This document shows, one piece after another, positions 1 to 8,197 of a DNA stretch of 64,000 bases. The stretch is from Thioclava sp. JE_KL1. GTDB lineage: Bacteria; Pseudomonadota; Alphaproteobacteria; Rhodobacterales; Rhodobacteraceae. The notes below the pieces were generated by a model that searched no databases, was not told the origin of the DNA, and worked only from the letters and a program-made list of their open reading frames with translations. The DNA is taken from NCBI RefSeq assembly GCF_009296265.1, contig NZ_WBJS01000007.1, positions 62,001 to 126,000 on the forward strand. The letters are read 5' to 3'. The translations under genes were made by a program, and so were the position numbers. Position 1 is the first letter of the stretch; the number at the start of each line of letters is the position of its first letter.

Positions 1-12
1 AAGCCGAAACCC

Positions 13-1458
13 TTAGCCATGCCAGGCGGCGACGGTTTTCAGGGTGGAGAAGCCGTAGAGCGCCTCGAACCCTTTCTCGCGCCCGTGCCCGGATTTGCCG
101 ATGCCGCCGAAGGGCAGCTCCACGCCGCCGCCTGCGCCGTAATTGTTCAGGAAGACCTGCCCCGCGCGCAGGCGACGGGCGAGCCGCATCGTTCGTCCGC
201 CATTCTCGGACCAGACCGAGGCGACGAGCCCGTAGTCCGTGCCGTTCGCGATGGCGACGGCCTCTTCTTCGTCCTCGAAGGGAATGACGATCTGCGCCGG
301 GCCGAAGATTTCCTCCTGCGCGAGTCGATGCGCGCCGTGACCACCGCCGATCAGGGTCGGCGCGACGTAATGACCGCCTGCGGGGACATCCTCGGCGATC
401 CGGCCTTGCGCCGCGATAGTGAGGTCGGAGGCGAGCGCCAGATAGCCCTCGACGATCTGTTTCTGCCGCCCCGAGATCAGCGGGCCGAGGTCGTGATCGC
501 CGAGCGCGGGCCCCGCCGTCAGGCTCCGATAGCGCGCGGCCATTTTCTCCAGCACCTCGTCATAGCGCGAGCGCTGCACGAGGATGCGCGACGAGGCCGA
601 GCAGGTCTGCCCGGCGTTCTGGATGCCTGCATTCACGAGGAAGGGCAGCGCGCGGTCGAGATCGGCATCGGTGAAGACGAGCTGCGGGGATTTGCCGCCA
701 AGCTCCAGCGTGACGGGCACGGCATTCACTGCGGCGGCGGCCTGAATGCGCTGGCCGACCGCGACCGATCCGGTGAAGGAAATATGCTGGATGCCGGGAT
801 GGGCCGAGAGCGCGGCCCCGGCCTCCTCTCCCAGACCCGGCACGATATTGAGCGCCCCGGCTGGCATCCCCGCTTCTTGCGCGATCCGCCCGAAGGCCAG
901 CGCGGTGAGCGAAGCTTCCTCGGCAGGTTTCACGACCGCCGCATTGCCCATCGCCAAGGCGGCTGCGACCGAGCGCCCTATGATCTGCATCGGGTAATTC
1001 CACGGCACGATATGCGCGGTCACGCCATGCGGCTCGCGCAGCGTGTAGGCGGTGTAGCCGTTGAGATAGGGGATCGTCTCGCCCATCACCTTGTCGGCGG
1101 CGCCGCCATAGAATTCGAGATAACGCGCCAGTGCCGCCACATCGGCACGCGCCTGCGTCAGCGGTTTGCCGACATCGAGCGCCTCGATCACGGCCAGATC
1201 CTCGGCATGGGCCAGCACGAGGCCGGACATCTTCATCAGGAGCCGCCCGCGCTCTGCCGCGCTCATCTGTCCCCAGTCGCCTGCAAACGCCGCCTGAGCG
1301 GCCTCGACCGCCGCATCGATCTCCGGCTTGCCGCCCCGGGCGATCTGCGCCATCTCGCGCCCATCCGAGGGGCATTCCACGGAAAGGCGCGCATCGGGCT
1401 TGCGCCAGACGCCTCCGATCAACATCTCCTCGGGGTCGAACCAAAGCGGCAAACTCAT
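13..1458 (-). CDS. NAD(P)-dependent aldehyde dehydrogenase
   Basis: Aldehyde dehydrogenase superfamily protein of 481 residues, the usual length, which oxidises an aldehyde to the acid with NAD(P)+. The N-terminal part is the Rossmann cofactor domain. The general base lies in ELGGKSP (Glu252) and the catalytic cysteine in GQTCSAS (Cys286). The C-terminal part has the usual FGG.GKSG.G..G motif. I chose ATG at 1458 rather than the GTG at 1467, because GAGGAGGTG (complement of 1465-1473) then sits at ribosome-binding distance. Substrate cannot be assigned: betaine-aldehyde, gamma-aminobutyraldehyde and aromatic-aldehyde enzymes all look alike at this level. It stands alone, divergent from the L,D-transpeptidase. 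Confidence 0.9.
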   Translation of the reverse strand: MSLPLWFDPEEMLIGGVWRKPDARLSVECPSDGREMAQIARGGKPEIDAAVEAAQAAFAGDWGQMSAAERGRLLMKMSGLVLAHAEDLAVIEALDVGKPLTQARADVAALARYLEFYGGAADKVMGETIPYLNGYTAYTLREPHGVTAHIVPWNYPMQIIGRSVAAALAMGNAAVVKPAEEASLTALAFGRIAQEAGMPAGALNIVPGLGEEAGAALSAHPGIQHISFTGSVAVGQRIQAAAAVNAVPVTLELGGKSPQLVFTDADLDRALPFLVNAGIQNAGQTCSASSRILVQRSRYDEVLEKMAARYRSLTAGPALGDHDLGPLISGRQKQIVEGYLALASDLTIAAQGRIAEDVPAGGHYVAPTLIGGGHGAHRLAQEEIFGPAQIVIPFEDEEEAVAIANGTDYGLVASVWSENGGRTMRLARRLRAGQVFLNNYGAGGGVELPFGGIGKSGHGREKGFEALYGFSTLKTVAAWHG

Positions 1459-1651
1459 GCGCGGCACCTCCTCTTGTCACGCGATTTCGCAGCACGCTCG
1501 GCGCGCGCGCGCGGAAAATCAAGAGGGCAGGAATCTGCCGGGGCGAGCCTGATCACATTCATGTGAGTGTGAGTGGAGGGAACTTTCCCCTATCTAGCCC
1601 CTTGAATGACGGAACCGGGCCGAAGGCCCACCGGAAAAAGAGACAGGAAAA

Positions 1652-2590
1652 TTGCAAGTGACCGCGAGTTATTCGACGCTCAAACGCGCAATCCGCCCGG
1701 CCATGCTCTTCGGGCTGGCTGGCATCTTGGCTGCCTGCGCGAGTGCGCCGGAACAGCGCTATGCGCAACCGACCCAGTCGACGAAGGCCGTGCCCGCCGA
1801 ATATCAGGCGCGCGAAGATGACGGGAAAACCATCCCGGCGATCAGTCCGAAATATCTGGTGGAGCGCAACCGCCGCCAGGTCGTGCCCTATCACGGGCCC
1901 GAGGCTGTCGGGACGATCGTCGTCGATCCCTATGCGCGTTTCCTCTACTACATCACCGCGCCGGGCAAGGCAGAGCGCTACGGCGTCGCAGTCGGTCGCG
2001 ATGGCAAGACCTTCTCGGGGGATGCCACGATCAAGCGCAAGCAGGAATATCCGAGCTGGACGCCGACGCAGAACATGATCCAGGAAGATCCCGACCTCTA
2101 CGGGCCACTGAAAGACGGTCTGCCGGGTGGTCTGGACAACCCACTGGGCGCGCGTGCGCTCTATCTCTACCAGGGTAACCGGGATACCTATTACCGCATC
2201 CACGGCACGATGGATCCGTCCTCGATCGGGCGTGCGACCTCGGCTGGCTGTATCCGTCTGTTCAATCAGGACATCATCGACCTGTTCGCGAAAGTGCCGA
2301 AGGGCACGCCGGTGAAGGTGCGCAGCCGCGCCGAGAGCCTCGAGATGGAAGGTCCGGTCGTGCAGCTGCATTCGGGCTATGTGGTCTCCGCCTATAATCA
2401 GGTGGCGATCAACGAGGACGAGGCCGCGTGGAAAGCGGGCCAGATCCCCGATCAACAGAAGGTCGAAGAAGAGCAGCATCAGGCTTCGGTCGCGATGGCC
2501 CAAGAGGTCGGCGGCTCGGGCGAGACTGCCAGCTCCACCGTCGATTGCGGCTATTCCGGCACCGGCACCTGCGTCGATACCACCAACTGA
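1652..2590 (+). CDS. L,D-transpeptidase (YkuD family) lipoprotein
   Basis: Predicted envelope enzyme that forms or edits 3-3 peptidoglycan cross-links or attaches proteins to peptidoglycan. The N-terminus has a hydrophobic stretch ending in the lipobox LAAC (Cys29), so it should be a lipoprotein. The YkuD catalytic signature is present: His184 in HGTMD and Cys200 in TSAGCIRL, spaced as in the family. The C-terminal ~60 residues are charged and low in complexity. The reading frame begins with TTG at 1652 behind GACAGGAAAA; a GTG two codons later is an alternative start. A terminator follows directly. Family assignment is firm; whether it cross-links muropeptides or anchors a protein is open. 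Confidence 0.88.
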   Translation: MQVTASYSTLKRAIRPAMLFGLAGILAACASAPEQRYAQPTQSTKAVPAEYQAREDDGKTIPAISPKYLVERNRRQVVPYHGPEAVGTIVVDPYARFLYYITAPGKAERYGVAVGRDGKTFSGDATIKRKQEYPSWTPTQNMIQEDPDLYGPLKDGLPGGLDNPLGARALYLYQGNRDTYYRIHGTMDPSSIGRATSAGCIRLFNQDIIDLFAKVPKGTPVKVRSRAESLEMEGPVVQLHSGYVVSAYNQVAINEDEAAWKAGQIPDQQKVEEEQHQASVAMAQEVGGSGETASSTVDCGYSGTGTCVDTTN

Positions 2591-2619
2591 TCGAGCCGAT
2601 CTTTTCGGAAAAAAATTCA

Positions 2620-2648
2620 CGGCGCGGGGGCAACCTTGCGCCGTTTTT
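2620..2648 (+). terminator. Rho-independent terminator after the L,D-transpeptidase
   Basis: CGGCGC (2620-2625) pairs with GCGCCG (2638-2643) and is followed by TTTTT. It lies 30 bases past the L,D-transpeptidase stop and before panB. Confidence 0.7.
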
Positions 2649-2784
2649 CTTGGGTCGCGACGCCTCCAGAACCGCGCCAAATGACGCGATACGCGCCCCG
2701 ATGCCGCAGCGTTTGCGCGTTCACGTCTTTCCTTGCGGGCCGGGTGACGCTAGGACTCGCGCGCAAGCAGATCAGGAGGATGCC

Positions 2785-3609
2785 ATGAGCGTCACCGGAA
2801 CCACGCGGCAGAAAATGCCCGCAGATATTCTCGCGATGAAGGGCGGCGCGCCGATCGTTTGCCTGACCGCCTACACCACGCCGATTGCGAAGCTGGTCGA
2901 CAGCCATTGCGATCTCGTGCTGGTCGGCGACTCGGTGGGCATGGTGCTCCACGGGCTGCCCTCGACGCTGGGCGTCACGATGGAGATGATGATCCTCCAT
3001 GGCCAAGCGGTCGCACGCGGCCTCTCGAATGCGCTGATGGTGATCGACATGCCGTTCGGGTCGTATGAGGAAAGCCCGGCGCAGGCGTTCCGCAGTGCTT
3101 CGCGTCTGATGGCCGAGACTGGCGCGGGGGCGGTGAAGCTCGAAGGTGGGGCGCATATGGCCGAGACCATCGCTTTCCTGACCGCGCGCGGTATCCCGGT
3201 GCAGGCCCATATCGGGCTGACCCCGCAATCGGTGAACACGCTGGGCGGTTACAAGGTGCAGGGCCGCGGCGACAGCCGGGCGCGTCTGGTCAAGGATGCG
3301 AAAGCGGTGGCCGAGGCCGGTGCGTTCTCGGTGGTGCTGGAGAAGGTGCCGCAGGGGCTGGCCGACGAGATCACCGCAATGGTCGCTATCCCCACCGTCG
3401 GCATCGGCGCGGGCGCGGGCTGCGACGGGCAGGTGCTGGTGGTCGATGACATGCTGGGCCTCTTCACCGATTTCAAACCGAAATTCGTCAAGCGCTTCGG
3501 CCAGCTCGGTCAGGAAGCCGAAGCCGCCGTCGCCGATTACGCAGCCGAGGTGCGCGAGCGCAGCTTCCCGGCAGCCGAGCACAGCTTCGCCGATGAGGTG
3601 AAGAAATGA
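2785..3609 (+). CDS. panB: 3-methyl-2-oxobutanoate hydroxymethyltransferase
   Basis: First committed step of pantothenate synthesis: transfers a hydroxymethyl group from methylene-tetrahydrofolate to 2-oxoisovalerate to give ketopantoate. 274 residues, normal length. Family motifs are visible: CLTAYT near residue 30, the metal-binding LVGDSVGMV around residue 50, GAVKLEGG around residue 115, and the [18 protein letters not shown] block near the C-terminus. The frame stays open far upstream, but ATG 2785 is preceded by AGGAGGA at good spacing and begins the homologous sequence. The stop overlaps the panC start (ATGA), so the two are translationally coupled. Confidence 0.97.
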   Translation: MSVTGTTRQKMPADILAMKGGAPIVCLTAYTTPIAKLVDSHCDLVLVGDSVGMVLHGLPSTLGVTMEMMILHGQAVARGLSNALMVIDMPFGSYEESPAQAFRSASRLMAETGAGAVKLEGGAHMAETIAFLTARGIPVQAHIGLTPQSVNTLGGYKVQGRGDSRARLVKDAKAVAEAGAFSVVLEKVPQGLADEITAMVAIPTVGIGAGAGCDGQVLVVDDMLGLFTDFKPKFVKRFGQLGQEAEAAVADYAAEVRERSFPAAEHSFADEVKK

Positions 3610-4445
3610 CGCAGGTGATCCGCAAGGCCGCTGAACTGCGCGACAAGGTGGCGGCGTGGAAACGCTCGGGGATGCTGGTCGGTGTGGTGCCGACGATGGG
3701 TGCGCTGCATGACGGCCACCTCAGCCTCGCCCGCGCGGCGCGCAAGCAATCGGACCGCGTGATCGTGACGGTCTTCGTGAACCCGATGCAGTTCAACAAC
3801 GCCTCCGATCTCGACAAATACCCGCGCGACGAGGCACAGGATCTGGCGCTTCTGGAAGCCGAAGGGGTCGATGTCCTCTTTGCGCCGGGCGTGGACGAGG
3901 TCTATCCCGACGGCTTCGCCACCACCGTGTCCGTCGCGGGCATCACCGAGCCGCTGGAGGGCGCGTTCCGTCCCGGCCATTTCGACGGCGTGGCGACGGT
4001 CTGCTCGAAGCTCTTCGGCATGACGCAGGCGGGGCGCGCGTTCTTCGGCGAGAAGGACTGGCAGCAATTGCAGGTGGTCCAGCAACTTACCCGCGATCTC
4101 AACATGCCGATCCGCATCATCGGCTGCCCCACGATCCGTGAAGAAGACGGTCTGGCGATGTCCTCGCGCAATGTGCGGCTGACGGAAGCCGAGCGCGCAT
4201 TGGCGCCGCGCCTGCATTCGGTGATGCAGGAAGCGGCCGCGAAGATCCGCGACGGTGTACCGGTCGAAGGCGCGCTCAACGACGCGAAAACCGAGTTGAA
4301 AGACGCGGGCTTCGGGGCGCTCGATTATCTCGAACTGCGCACGGTCGACGGGCTGAAACCCGCGACGGATCTGTCGCAACCGGCGCGGATGCTGGCCGCG
4401 ATCTGGCTGGGCGATGTGCGCCTGATCGACAATATCGCCGTCTGA
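3606..4445 (+). CDS. panC: Pantoate--beta-alanine ligase
   Basis: ATP-dependent condensation of pantoate with beta-alanine, the last step to pantothenate. 279 residues. It shows the HIGH-like nucleotidyl-transferase motif [11 protein letters not shown] (residues about 30-40), FGEKDWQQL, and the KMSKS-equivalent MSSRN. Overlaps panB by four bases, giving a two-gene panBC operon. Transcription probably ends in palindromic element A immediately downstream. Confidence 0.97.
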   Translation: MTQVIRKAAELRDKVAAWKRSGMLVGVVPTMGALHDGHLSLARAARKQSDRVIVTVFVNPMQFNNASDLDKYPRDEAQDLALLEAEGVDVLFAPGVDEVYPDGFATTVSVAGITEPLEGAFRPGHFDGVATVCSKLFGMTQAGRAFFGEKDWQQLQVVQQLTRDLNMPIRIIGCPTIREEDGLAMSSRNVRLTEAERALAPRLHSVMQEAAAKIRDGVPVEGALNDAKTELKDAGFGALDYLELRTVDGLKPATDLSQPARMLAAIWLGDVRLIDNIAV

Positions 4446-4453
4446 TCTCTCGA

Positions 4454-4583
4454 GGGGGCGCTGCCCCCGCGGCTCCGCCGCCCCCCGGGATATTTCGACA
4501 AGAGCGAAGAGGGAGGAAAGCTGCTTCCCCTTGGTCCAAATATCCCGGGGGGAGGCGCGGCACGCGCTGAGGGGCAGAGCCCC
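4454..4583. repeat. Convergent-gene palindromic element A
   Basis: A composite palindrome between the 3' ends of panC and the M20 peptidase. In order: hairpin GGGGGC-GCT-GCCCCC (4454-4468), a GCGGC...GCCGC segment, arm CCCCCCGGGATATTT (4481-4495), a 42-base spacer, the inverted arm AAATATCCCGGGGGG (4538-4552), and hairpin GGGGC-AGA-GCCCC (4571-4583). The last hairpin touches the stop codon of the minus-strand gene. Three related elements occur in the window, all between convergent genes. A role as a bidirectional terminator and mRNA 3'-end stabiliser is inferred from position and structure. Confidence 0.8.
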
Positions 4584-5863
4584 TAAGACCCCAGCAGTTC
4601 CGCCATAACCAGCGCCATGACCGTCGCGCTGTCGGTCATATCCTCGATTCCGACCCATTCGTCGGGTTGATGGGCGAGCTCCAGAAGCCCCGGCCCGTAG
4701 GCGATGCAGTTCTGAAGCCGCCCGATCCGGTCGATATGTTTCTGATCATAGGTGCCGGGAGAGACGACGTAAGCCGCCTCGCGCCCCAGCACGGCCTCGA
4801 TCGCGGCGGCGGTGGAGCGCACGATCGGCGCGCCCTTGTCGGTCATCGTGGGCTGCACCTCGAACAGGTCGCGGATTTCGTAGCGGAAGCTCGGACGCTG
4901 GGCTTTCACGCGCTCCATCAGGTCGGTGATTTCGGCCTTCACCTCCGTGAGGTCTTCCTCGATCAGAAAGCGGCGGTCGATCACGATGCGGCAGCGATCA
5001 GCGACGCAGGGCGTGGGCAGGCCGGTGTAATCGGCCCCTTCTTCCGGCGCGCCGCCATGGATCGAATTGACGTTCAAGGTCGAGGCCCGCGCGCCTTCGG
5101 GGATCACGGGCATCTCGGTCTGCTTGCCCAGAAGGAGGGGGTAGAGCGTCTCCTCCATCTCGGTCAGAACGGCGCTCATATGGCGGATCGCGCTGTCGCC
5201 GAGAAACGGCATCGAGCCATGCGCGATACGGCCATGGGTCTCAACCTCGGCCCACCAGACGCCGCGGTGACCGAGGCAGATCTGGTCCTTGTGCAGCGGC
5301 TCGGGGATGATGACATGCTGCACGCGGGCGGGATCGAAGCGGCCTTGCTCGGCCAGATAGGCCACGCCGCCATAGCCGCCCGATTCCTCGTCGGCAGTGG
5401 CGGAAATCTCGATGCTGCCCGCGAAATCGGGGCAGGTGTCGAGGAACGCCACTGCCGCGATCACAGAGGCCGCCAGACCGCCTTTCATGTCGCAGGCGCC
5501 GCGCCCGTAGATTCGGTCTCCGTCGATCTCGGCGCCGAACGGGTCGCGGGTCCAGCCATGGCCGATCTCGACGACGTCGTGATGCGAGTTGAAGTGCACG
5601 CATTCGCCAGGGCGCGCGCCCTCGATGCGGGCGACGAGGTTCCAGCGCGGATAGGTCTCGCTGTCGCCGGGCGTGTTATGGGCGCGGATCAGTTCGGTCG
5701 TGAAGCCGCGTTCTGAGAGATAGGCGGCGAGAAAATCGCAGACCTCGCGGTAATTGCGCCCCGGCGGATTCAGCGTCGGAATGCGTATCAGTGCCTGCGT
5801 CAGCGCGACCAGATCATCGCGTCGCGCGTCGATGGCAGATTTCAGGCGGTTGGCGAGGTCCAT
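4583..5863 (-). CDS. M20 family metallopeptidase (ArgE/DapE-like deacylase)
   Basis: Zinc-dependent amidohydrolase of 426 residues. Seen: the first metal histidine in HFNSHHDVV with its downstream Asp, YGRGACDMKGG carrying the bridging Asp, and the catalytic pair of glutamates in DEESGGYGG. A later ICLGHRGVWW segment belongs to the dimerisation domain. Start is ATG 5863; the longer open frame upstream has no family similarity. The family includes acetylornithine deacetylase, succinyl-diaminopimelate desuccinylase and many peptidases or acylamino-acid hydrolases, and sequence alone does not decide between them. The 3' end abuts element A. Confidence 0.85.
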   Translation of the reverse strand: MDLANRLKSAIDARRDDLVALTQALIRIPTLNPPGRNYREVCDFLAAYLSERGFTTELIRAHNTPGDSETYPRWNLVARIEGARPGECVHFNSHHDVVEIGHGWTRDPFGAEIDGDRIYGRGACDMKGGLAASVIAAVAFLDTCPDFAGSIEISATADEESGGYGGVAYLAEQGRFDPARVQHVIIPEPLHKDQICLGHRGVWWAEVETHGRIAHGSMPFLGDSAIRHMSAVLTEMEETLYPLLLGKQTEMPVIPEGARASTLNVNSIHGGAPEEGADYTGLPTPCVADRCRIVIDRRFLIEEDLTEVKAEITDLMERVKAQRPSFRYEIRDLFEVQPTMTDKGAPIVRSTAAAIEAVLGREAAYVVSPGTYDQKHIDRIGRLQNCIAYGPGLLELAHQPDEWVGIEDMTDSATVMALVMAELLGS

Positions 5864-5979
5864 ACCCAAGGCTAGCGCCGTGCGCCGCCACGGGCCAAGC
5901 GAAAACGCAAGGATTGAAAACACATGGCTTTTAGCACCCGCGCGCGCTATTGCGGTGCAAATTCCTACGGAGGGACCGG

Positions 5980-6288
5980 ATGAACCTGTTCTTGGCCTTC
6001 GCGCTCGTGCTTTGCATTGCGGTCGGAGGGTGGCTGTCGAAATACGACTGGGCGAAGCTTTTGGCGCTGGTGCCTGTCGCGATGATCGTGCCCGCTTTCT
6101 ACATGACCGGCACCGCCTGCGGTGCGGGCTTCGTGCTGCATTTCTTCTCCGACACGGCAAGCTGCTCGAACGGCTATGTGCCGCGCCAGATGTTCGCCGC
6201 GACCTATGTGCTCGCGCTGATCCCGGTCGCGGCTTCGGCCATCGTGATCAAGCTGATCCGGATCGGGATGGCGCGCCGGAAGGGCTGA
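5980..6288 (+). CDS. Small membrane protein of unknown function
   Basis: 102-residue protein with three hydrophobic segments (about residues 1-18, 27-45 and 75-95) and a short Cys-containing loop (TACGAGF and SCSNGY). ATG 5980 follows GGAGGG at 5969-5974. The C-terminus is basic (RIGMARRKG), consistent with an inner-membrane protein whose end faces the cytoplasm. It leads a run of three plus-strand membrane proteins. I do not recognise a characterised family. Confidence 0.7.
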   Translation: MNLFLAFALVLCIAVGGWLSKYDWAKLLALVPVAMIVPAFYMTGTACGAGFVLHFFSDTASCSNGYVPRQMFAATYVLALIPVAASAIVIKLIRIGMARRKG

Positions 6289-6349
6289 TCTGGTCAACCG
6301 CGCCGCCGCGGCCTAGGCTTGCGACAGCGAGGGGCAAGGAGGGCGCGCG

Positions 6350-6628
6350 ATGCTGGCCTTCATTCGACTGGCGATCTTCGGGCTGATCGTGCTGACGGTC
6401 CTGTTCTGGCTGGTGCGTCTCTATGCCCGGTCGGTCCGGCGCGAGGCGCTGGAAGAGGATTGGAACGAGGCCGCTGCCGAGGGCCGGGCCGAGACCACGC
6501 GCGATACCTTCGTCGAGGCCGGGATGCGGGACTACGAGAAAAGCCTGCTGCGCAAGCTGATCTGGCTGGTCTATGTCCTGCCGATCGTCGTGGTGGGGCT
6601 CATTATCTATCTGATGAATTACAGGTGA
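6350..6628 (+). CDS. Small two-helix membrane protein
   Basis: 92 residues with one transmembrane helix at each end (about residues 5-25 and 70-89) and a charged, glutamate-rich cytoplasmic-looking middle containing ARSVRREALEEDW. It lies 7 bases before the DUF1523 gene, so the two are almost certainly co-transcribed. No catalytic motif is visible and I cannot name a function. Confidence 0.72.
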   Translation: MLAFIRLAIFGLIVLTVLFWLVRLYARSVRREALEEDWNEAAAEGRAETTRDTFVEAGMRDYEKSLLRKLIWLVYVLPIVVVGLIIYLMNYR

Positions 6629-6635
6629 AAATCCG

Positions 6636-7256
6636 ATGCGTTACGTGAAATGGGGTTTCTGGCTGGTCGTGATCGGCTTCGTTGCGGTGTTCCTGCATTA
6701 CAACCTGCCGCGCCATGACATCGTGCGGATCGTCGGCACCGAGGTGCGCCGCGTCGATTTCGGCGAGAACTCGATCTTCTGGGCCGCGCCCGACGTCGGC
6801 ACCGCGACCGCGACCAGCCGCGACGTGCGCTTCATCAACTCGGTGCGTCCCAACGGCAAGACGCTGGTCTTCCGCAACGAGGATACCGGCTGGGGCTGGC
6901 CGCCCTATTTCAAACTCGACAGTTCGGACCTGCAGGCGCAGGCGGAGTCGCTGATCTCGACCTCGGCCGATCCGATCTGGGTATCGGTGACGCGATATGG
7001 CTGGCGCTCGCGCTGGCTGACCATCTATCCGAATGCCGTCGGGCTGAAGGTCGTGCCGGGGCCGGATACGCGGATCATTCCCTGGGGCATCATCATCCTG
7101 ACGCTTCTGGTCATCGTCTTGCTGACGATCCGGGCGATGTGGCTGCAGTTCCGCCAGCGCTCGATCGACCCGCTATTCGAGGATGCGAGCGAGGCTTGGG
7201 ACGATGCCGAAGAGGGCGCGAAGGGCTGGTTCGACCGCTTTATCGGGCGCAAGTGA
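6636..7256 (+). CDS. DUF1523 family membrane protein
   Basis: 206 residues with an N-terminal transmembrane helix (about 5-22), a periplasmic-looking domain rich in Trp and Tyr (RVDFGENSIFW, GWGWPPYFKLDSSDLQA), a second helix around residues 145-165, and an acidic tail ending in GWFDRFIGRK. This matches DUF1523, a family common in Rhodobacterales without known function. It is the last gene of the small membrane-protein cluster, before a strong terminator. Confidence 0.78.
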   Translation: MRYVKWGFWLVVIGFVAVFLHYNLPRHDIVRIVGTEVRRVDFGENSIFWAAPDVGTATATSRDVRFINSVRPNGKTLVFRNEDTGWGWPPYFKLDSSDLQAQAESLISTSADPIWVSVTRYGWRSRWLTIYPNAVGLKVVPGPDTRIIPWGIIILTLLVIVLLTIRAMWLQFRQRSIDPLFEDASEAWDDAEEGAKGWFDRFIGRK

Positions 7257-7311
7257 GACGCGGGTGCCGGGCCGCCGGGCCGCGCCCAACTCGGACCGAC
7301 ACTGAAACGCA

Positions 7312-7340
7312 AAAGCCCCGCCACTGGAGGGCGGGGCTTT
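7312..7340. terminator. Bidirectional terminator between DUF1523 gene and grxD
   Basis: AAAGCCCCGCC (7312-7322) and GGCGGGGCTTT (7330-7340) form an 11-bp stem with a 7-base loop, with A and T runs on either side. Placed between two convergent genes. Confidence 0.85.
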
Positions 7341-7361
7341 CGATAATCAGGTGATCTGCGC

Positions 7362-7721
7362 TTAGGCGTTGGCGGCGCGGATCTGCTCGGCGGCGTCCTT
7401 GTTGAAGCTCACGCCCTTGGTCTCGAACAGCTGGTCCAGCTCGCCCGAGAGGGTCATCTCGGTGATGATGTCGCAGCCGCCGACGAATTCGCCTTTGACG
7501 TAGAGCTGCGGGATGGTCGGCCAGTCCGAATAGTCTTTTATGCCCTGACGGATGTCCTGATCCGCGAGCACGTTGACGTCCTTGTAGGTCACGCCCATGA
7601 AGTTGAGCACGCCCGCGACGCGGCTCGAAAACCCGCATTGCGGCATGTCCTTGGTGCCCTTCATGAAGAGAACGACGTCATTCTCCGAGATTTGCTGGGC
7701 GATTTGGTCTTGCGCGTTCAT
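7362..7721 (-). CDS. grxD: Monothiol glutaredoxin (Grx4/GrxD family)
   Basis: 119-residue monothiol glutaredoxin with the CGFS active site (Cys29) after [13 protein letters not shown]. The TIPQLYV segment and GGCDI motif bind glutathione. Proteins of this family carry a [2Fe-2S] cluster between two monomers or with a BolA partner and deliver it to apo-proteins. ATG 7721 begins the homologous sequence. A BolA-family gene lies just upstream on the same strand, which fits the known Grx4-BolA heterocomplex. Confidence 0.94.
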   Translation of the reverse strand: MNAQDQIAQQISENDVVLFMKGTKDMPQCGFSSRVAGVLNFMGVTYKDVNVLADQDIRQGIKDYSDWPTIPQLYVKGEFVGGCDIITEMTLSGELDQLFETKGVSFNKDAAEQIRAANA

Positions 7722-7872
7722 CTTCCGTATCCTTCGGTTTGCCTTCGCCGCGACGGAGTCCGCGAAGGCCATGTTTCAAAAGCCGGGGAATGCCCCGGAA
7801 AAATATCCAAAACACCCGGAGCCCGCGCCCGATCGCGTAGAGCAGCAGCAACGCAAGCCCGAGTGTATCCAT
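7678..7872 (-). CDS. Possible small basic membrane protein between bolA-like gene and grxD
   Basis: A 64-residue open frame starting at ATG 7872, five bases after the upstream BolA stop, and overlapping the grxD start by 44 bases in another frame. It has a hydrophobic segment (about residues 4-28, including [10 protein letters not shown] and VFWIFF) followed by an Arg/Lys-rich stretch and a charged tail, the composition of a small single-pass membrane protein. No obvious ribosome-binding site is seen, and the overlap with grxD makes it uncertain. Confidence 0.4.
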   Translation of the reverse strand: MDTLGLALLLLYAIGRGLRVFWIFFRGIPRLLKHGLRGLRRGEGKPKDTEDERARPNRPANLGE

Positions 7873-7876
7873 CGTG

Positions 7877-8119
7877 TCATTCGGGCGCTTTGGTGGTCAA
7901 AGCGAGCGCGTGCAGCACTCCGTTCGGCCCGTCCATCGCCCCTTTGAGCGCGGCATAGACCGCGCGCTGTTGCTGGACGCGGTTCTTGCCACGGAAGCTC
8001 TCGTCGATGACCTCCGCTGCCCAATGATTCCCGTCCCCGGCGAGATCGGTGATCGTGATCTTGGCATCGGGGAATTCCGCCCGGATCAGGGCTTCGATGT
8101 CATGGGCTTCCATTGCCAT
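7877..8119 (-). CDS. BolA family protein
   Basis: 80-residue BolA/IbaG-type protein. Typical features are IEALIRAEFPDAKITI at the N-terminus, a central D.AGDGNHW segment, a helix with the conserved QQQRAVYAAL, and the LHALALTTKAP end with the conserved histidine. Family members bind monothiol glutaredoxins through a shared [2Fe-2S] cluster. Co-directional with grxD and separated from it only by a possible small ORF, supporting a functional BolA-Grx pair. Confidence 0.92.
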   Translation of the reverse strand: MAMEAHDIEALIRAEFPDAKITITDLAGDGNHWAAEVIDESFRGKNRVQQQRAVYAALKGAMDGPNGVLHALALTTKAPE

Positions 8120-8197
8120 AAATAGGGCTCCTCGTCCTTTGCCGCAAACTTAAGTGGCGCGGCGGCTGGCTGCAAGGGGATGCGCGGGGGCGCGAAC

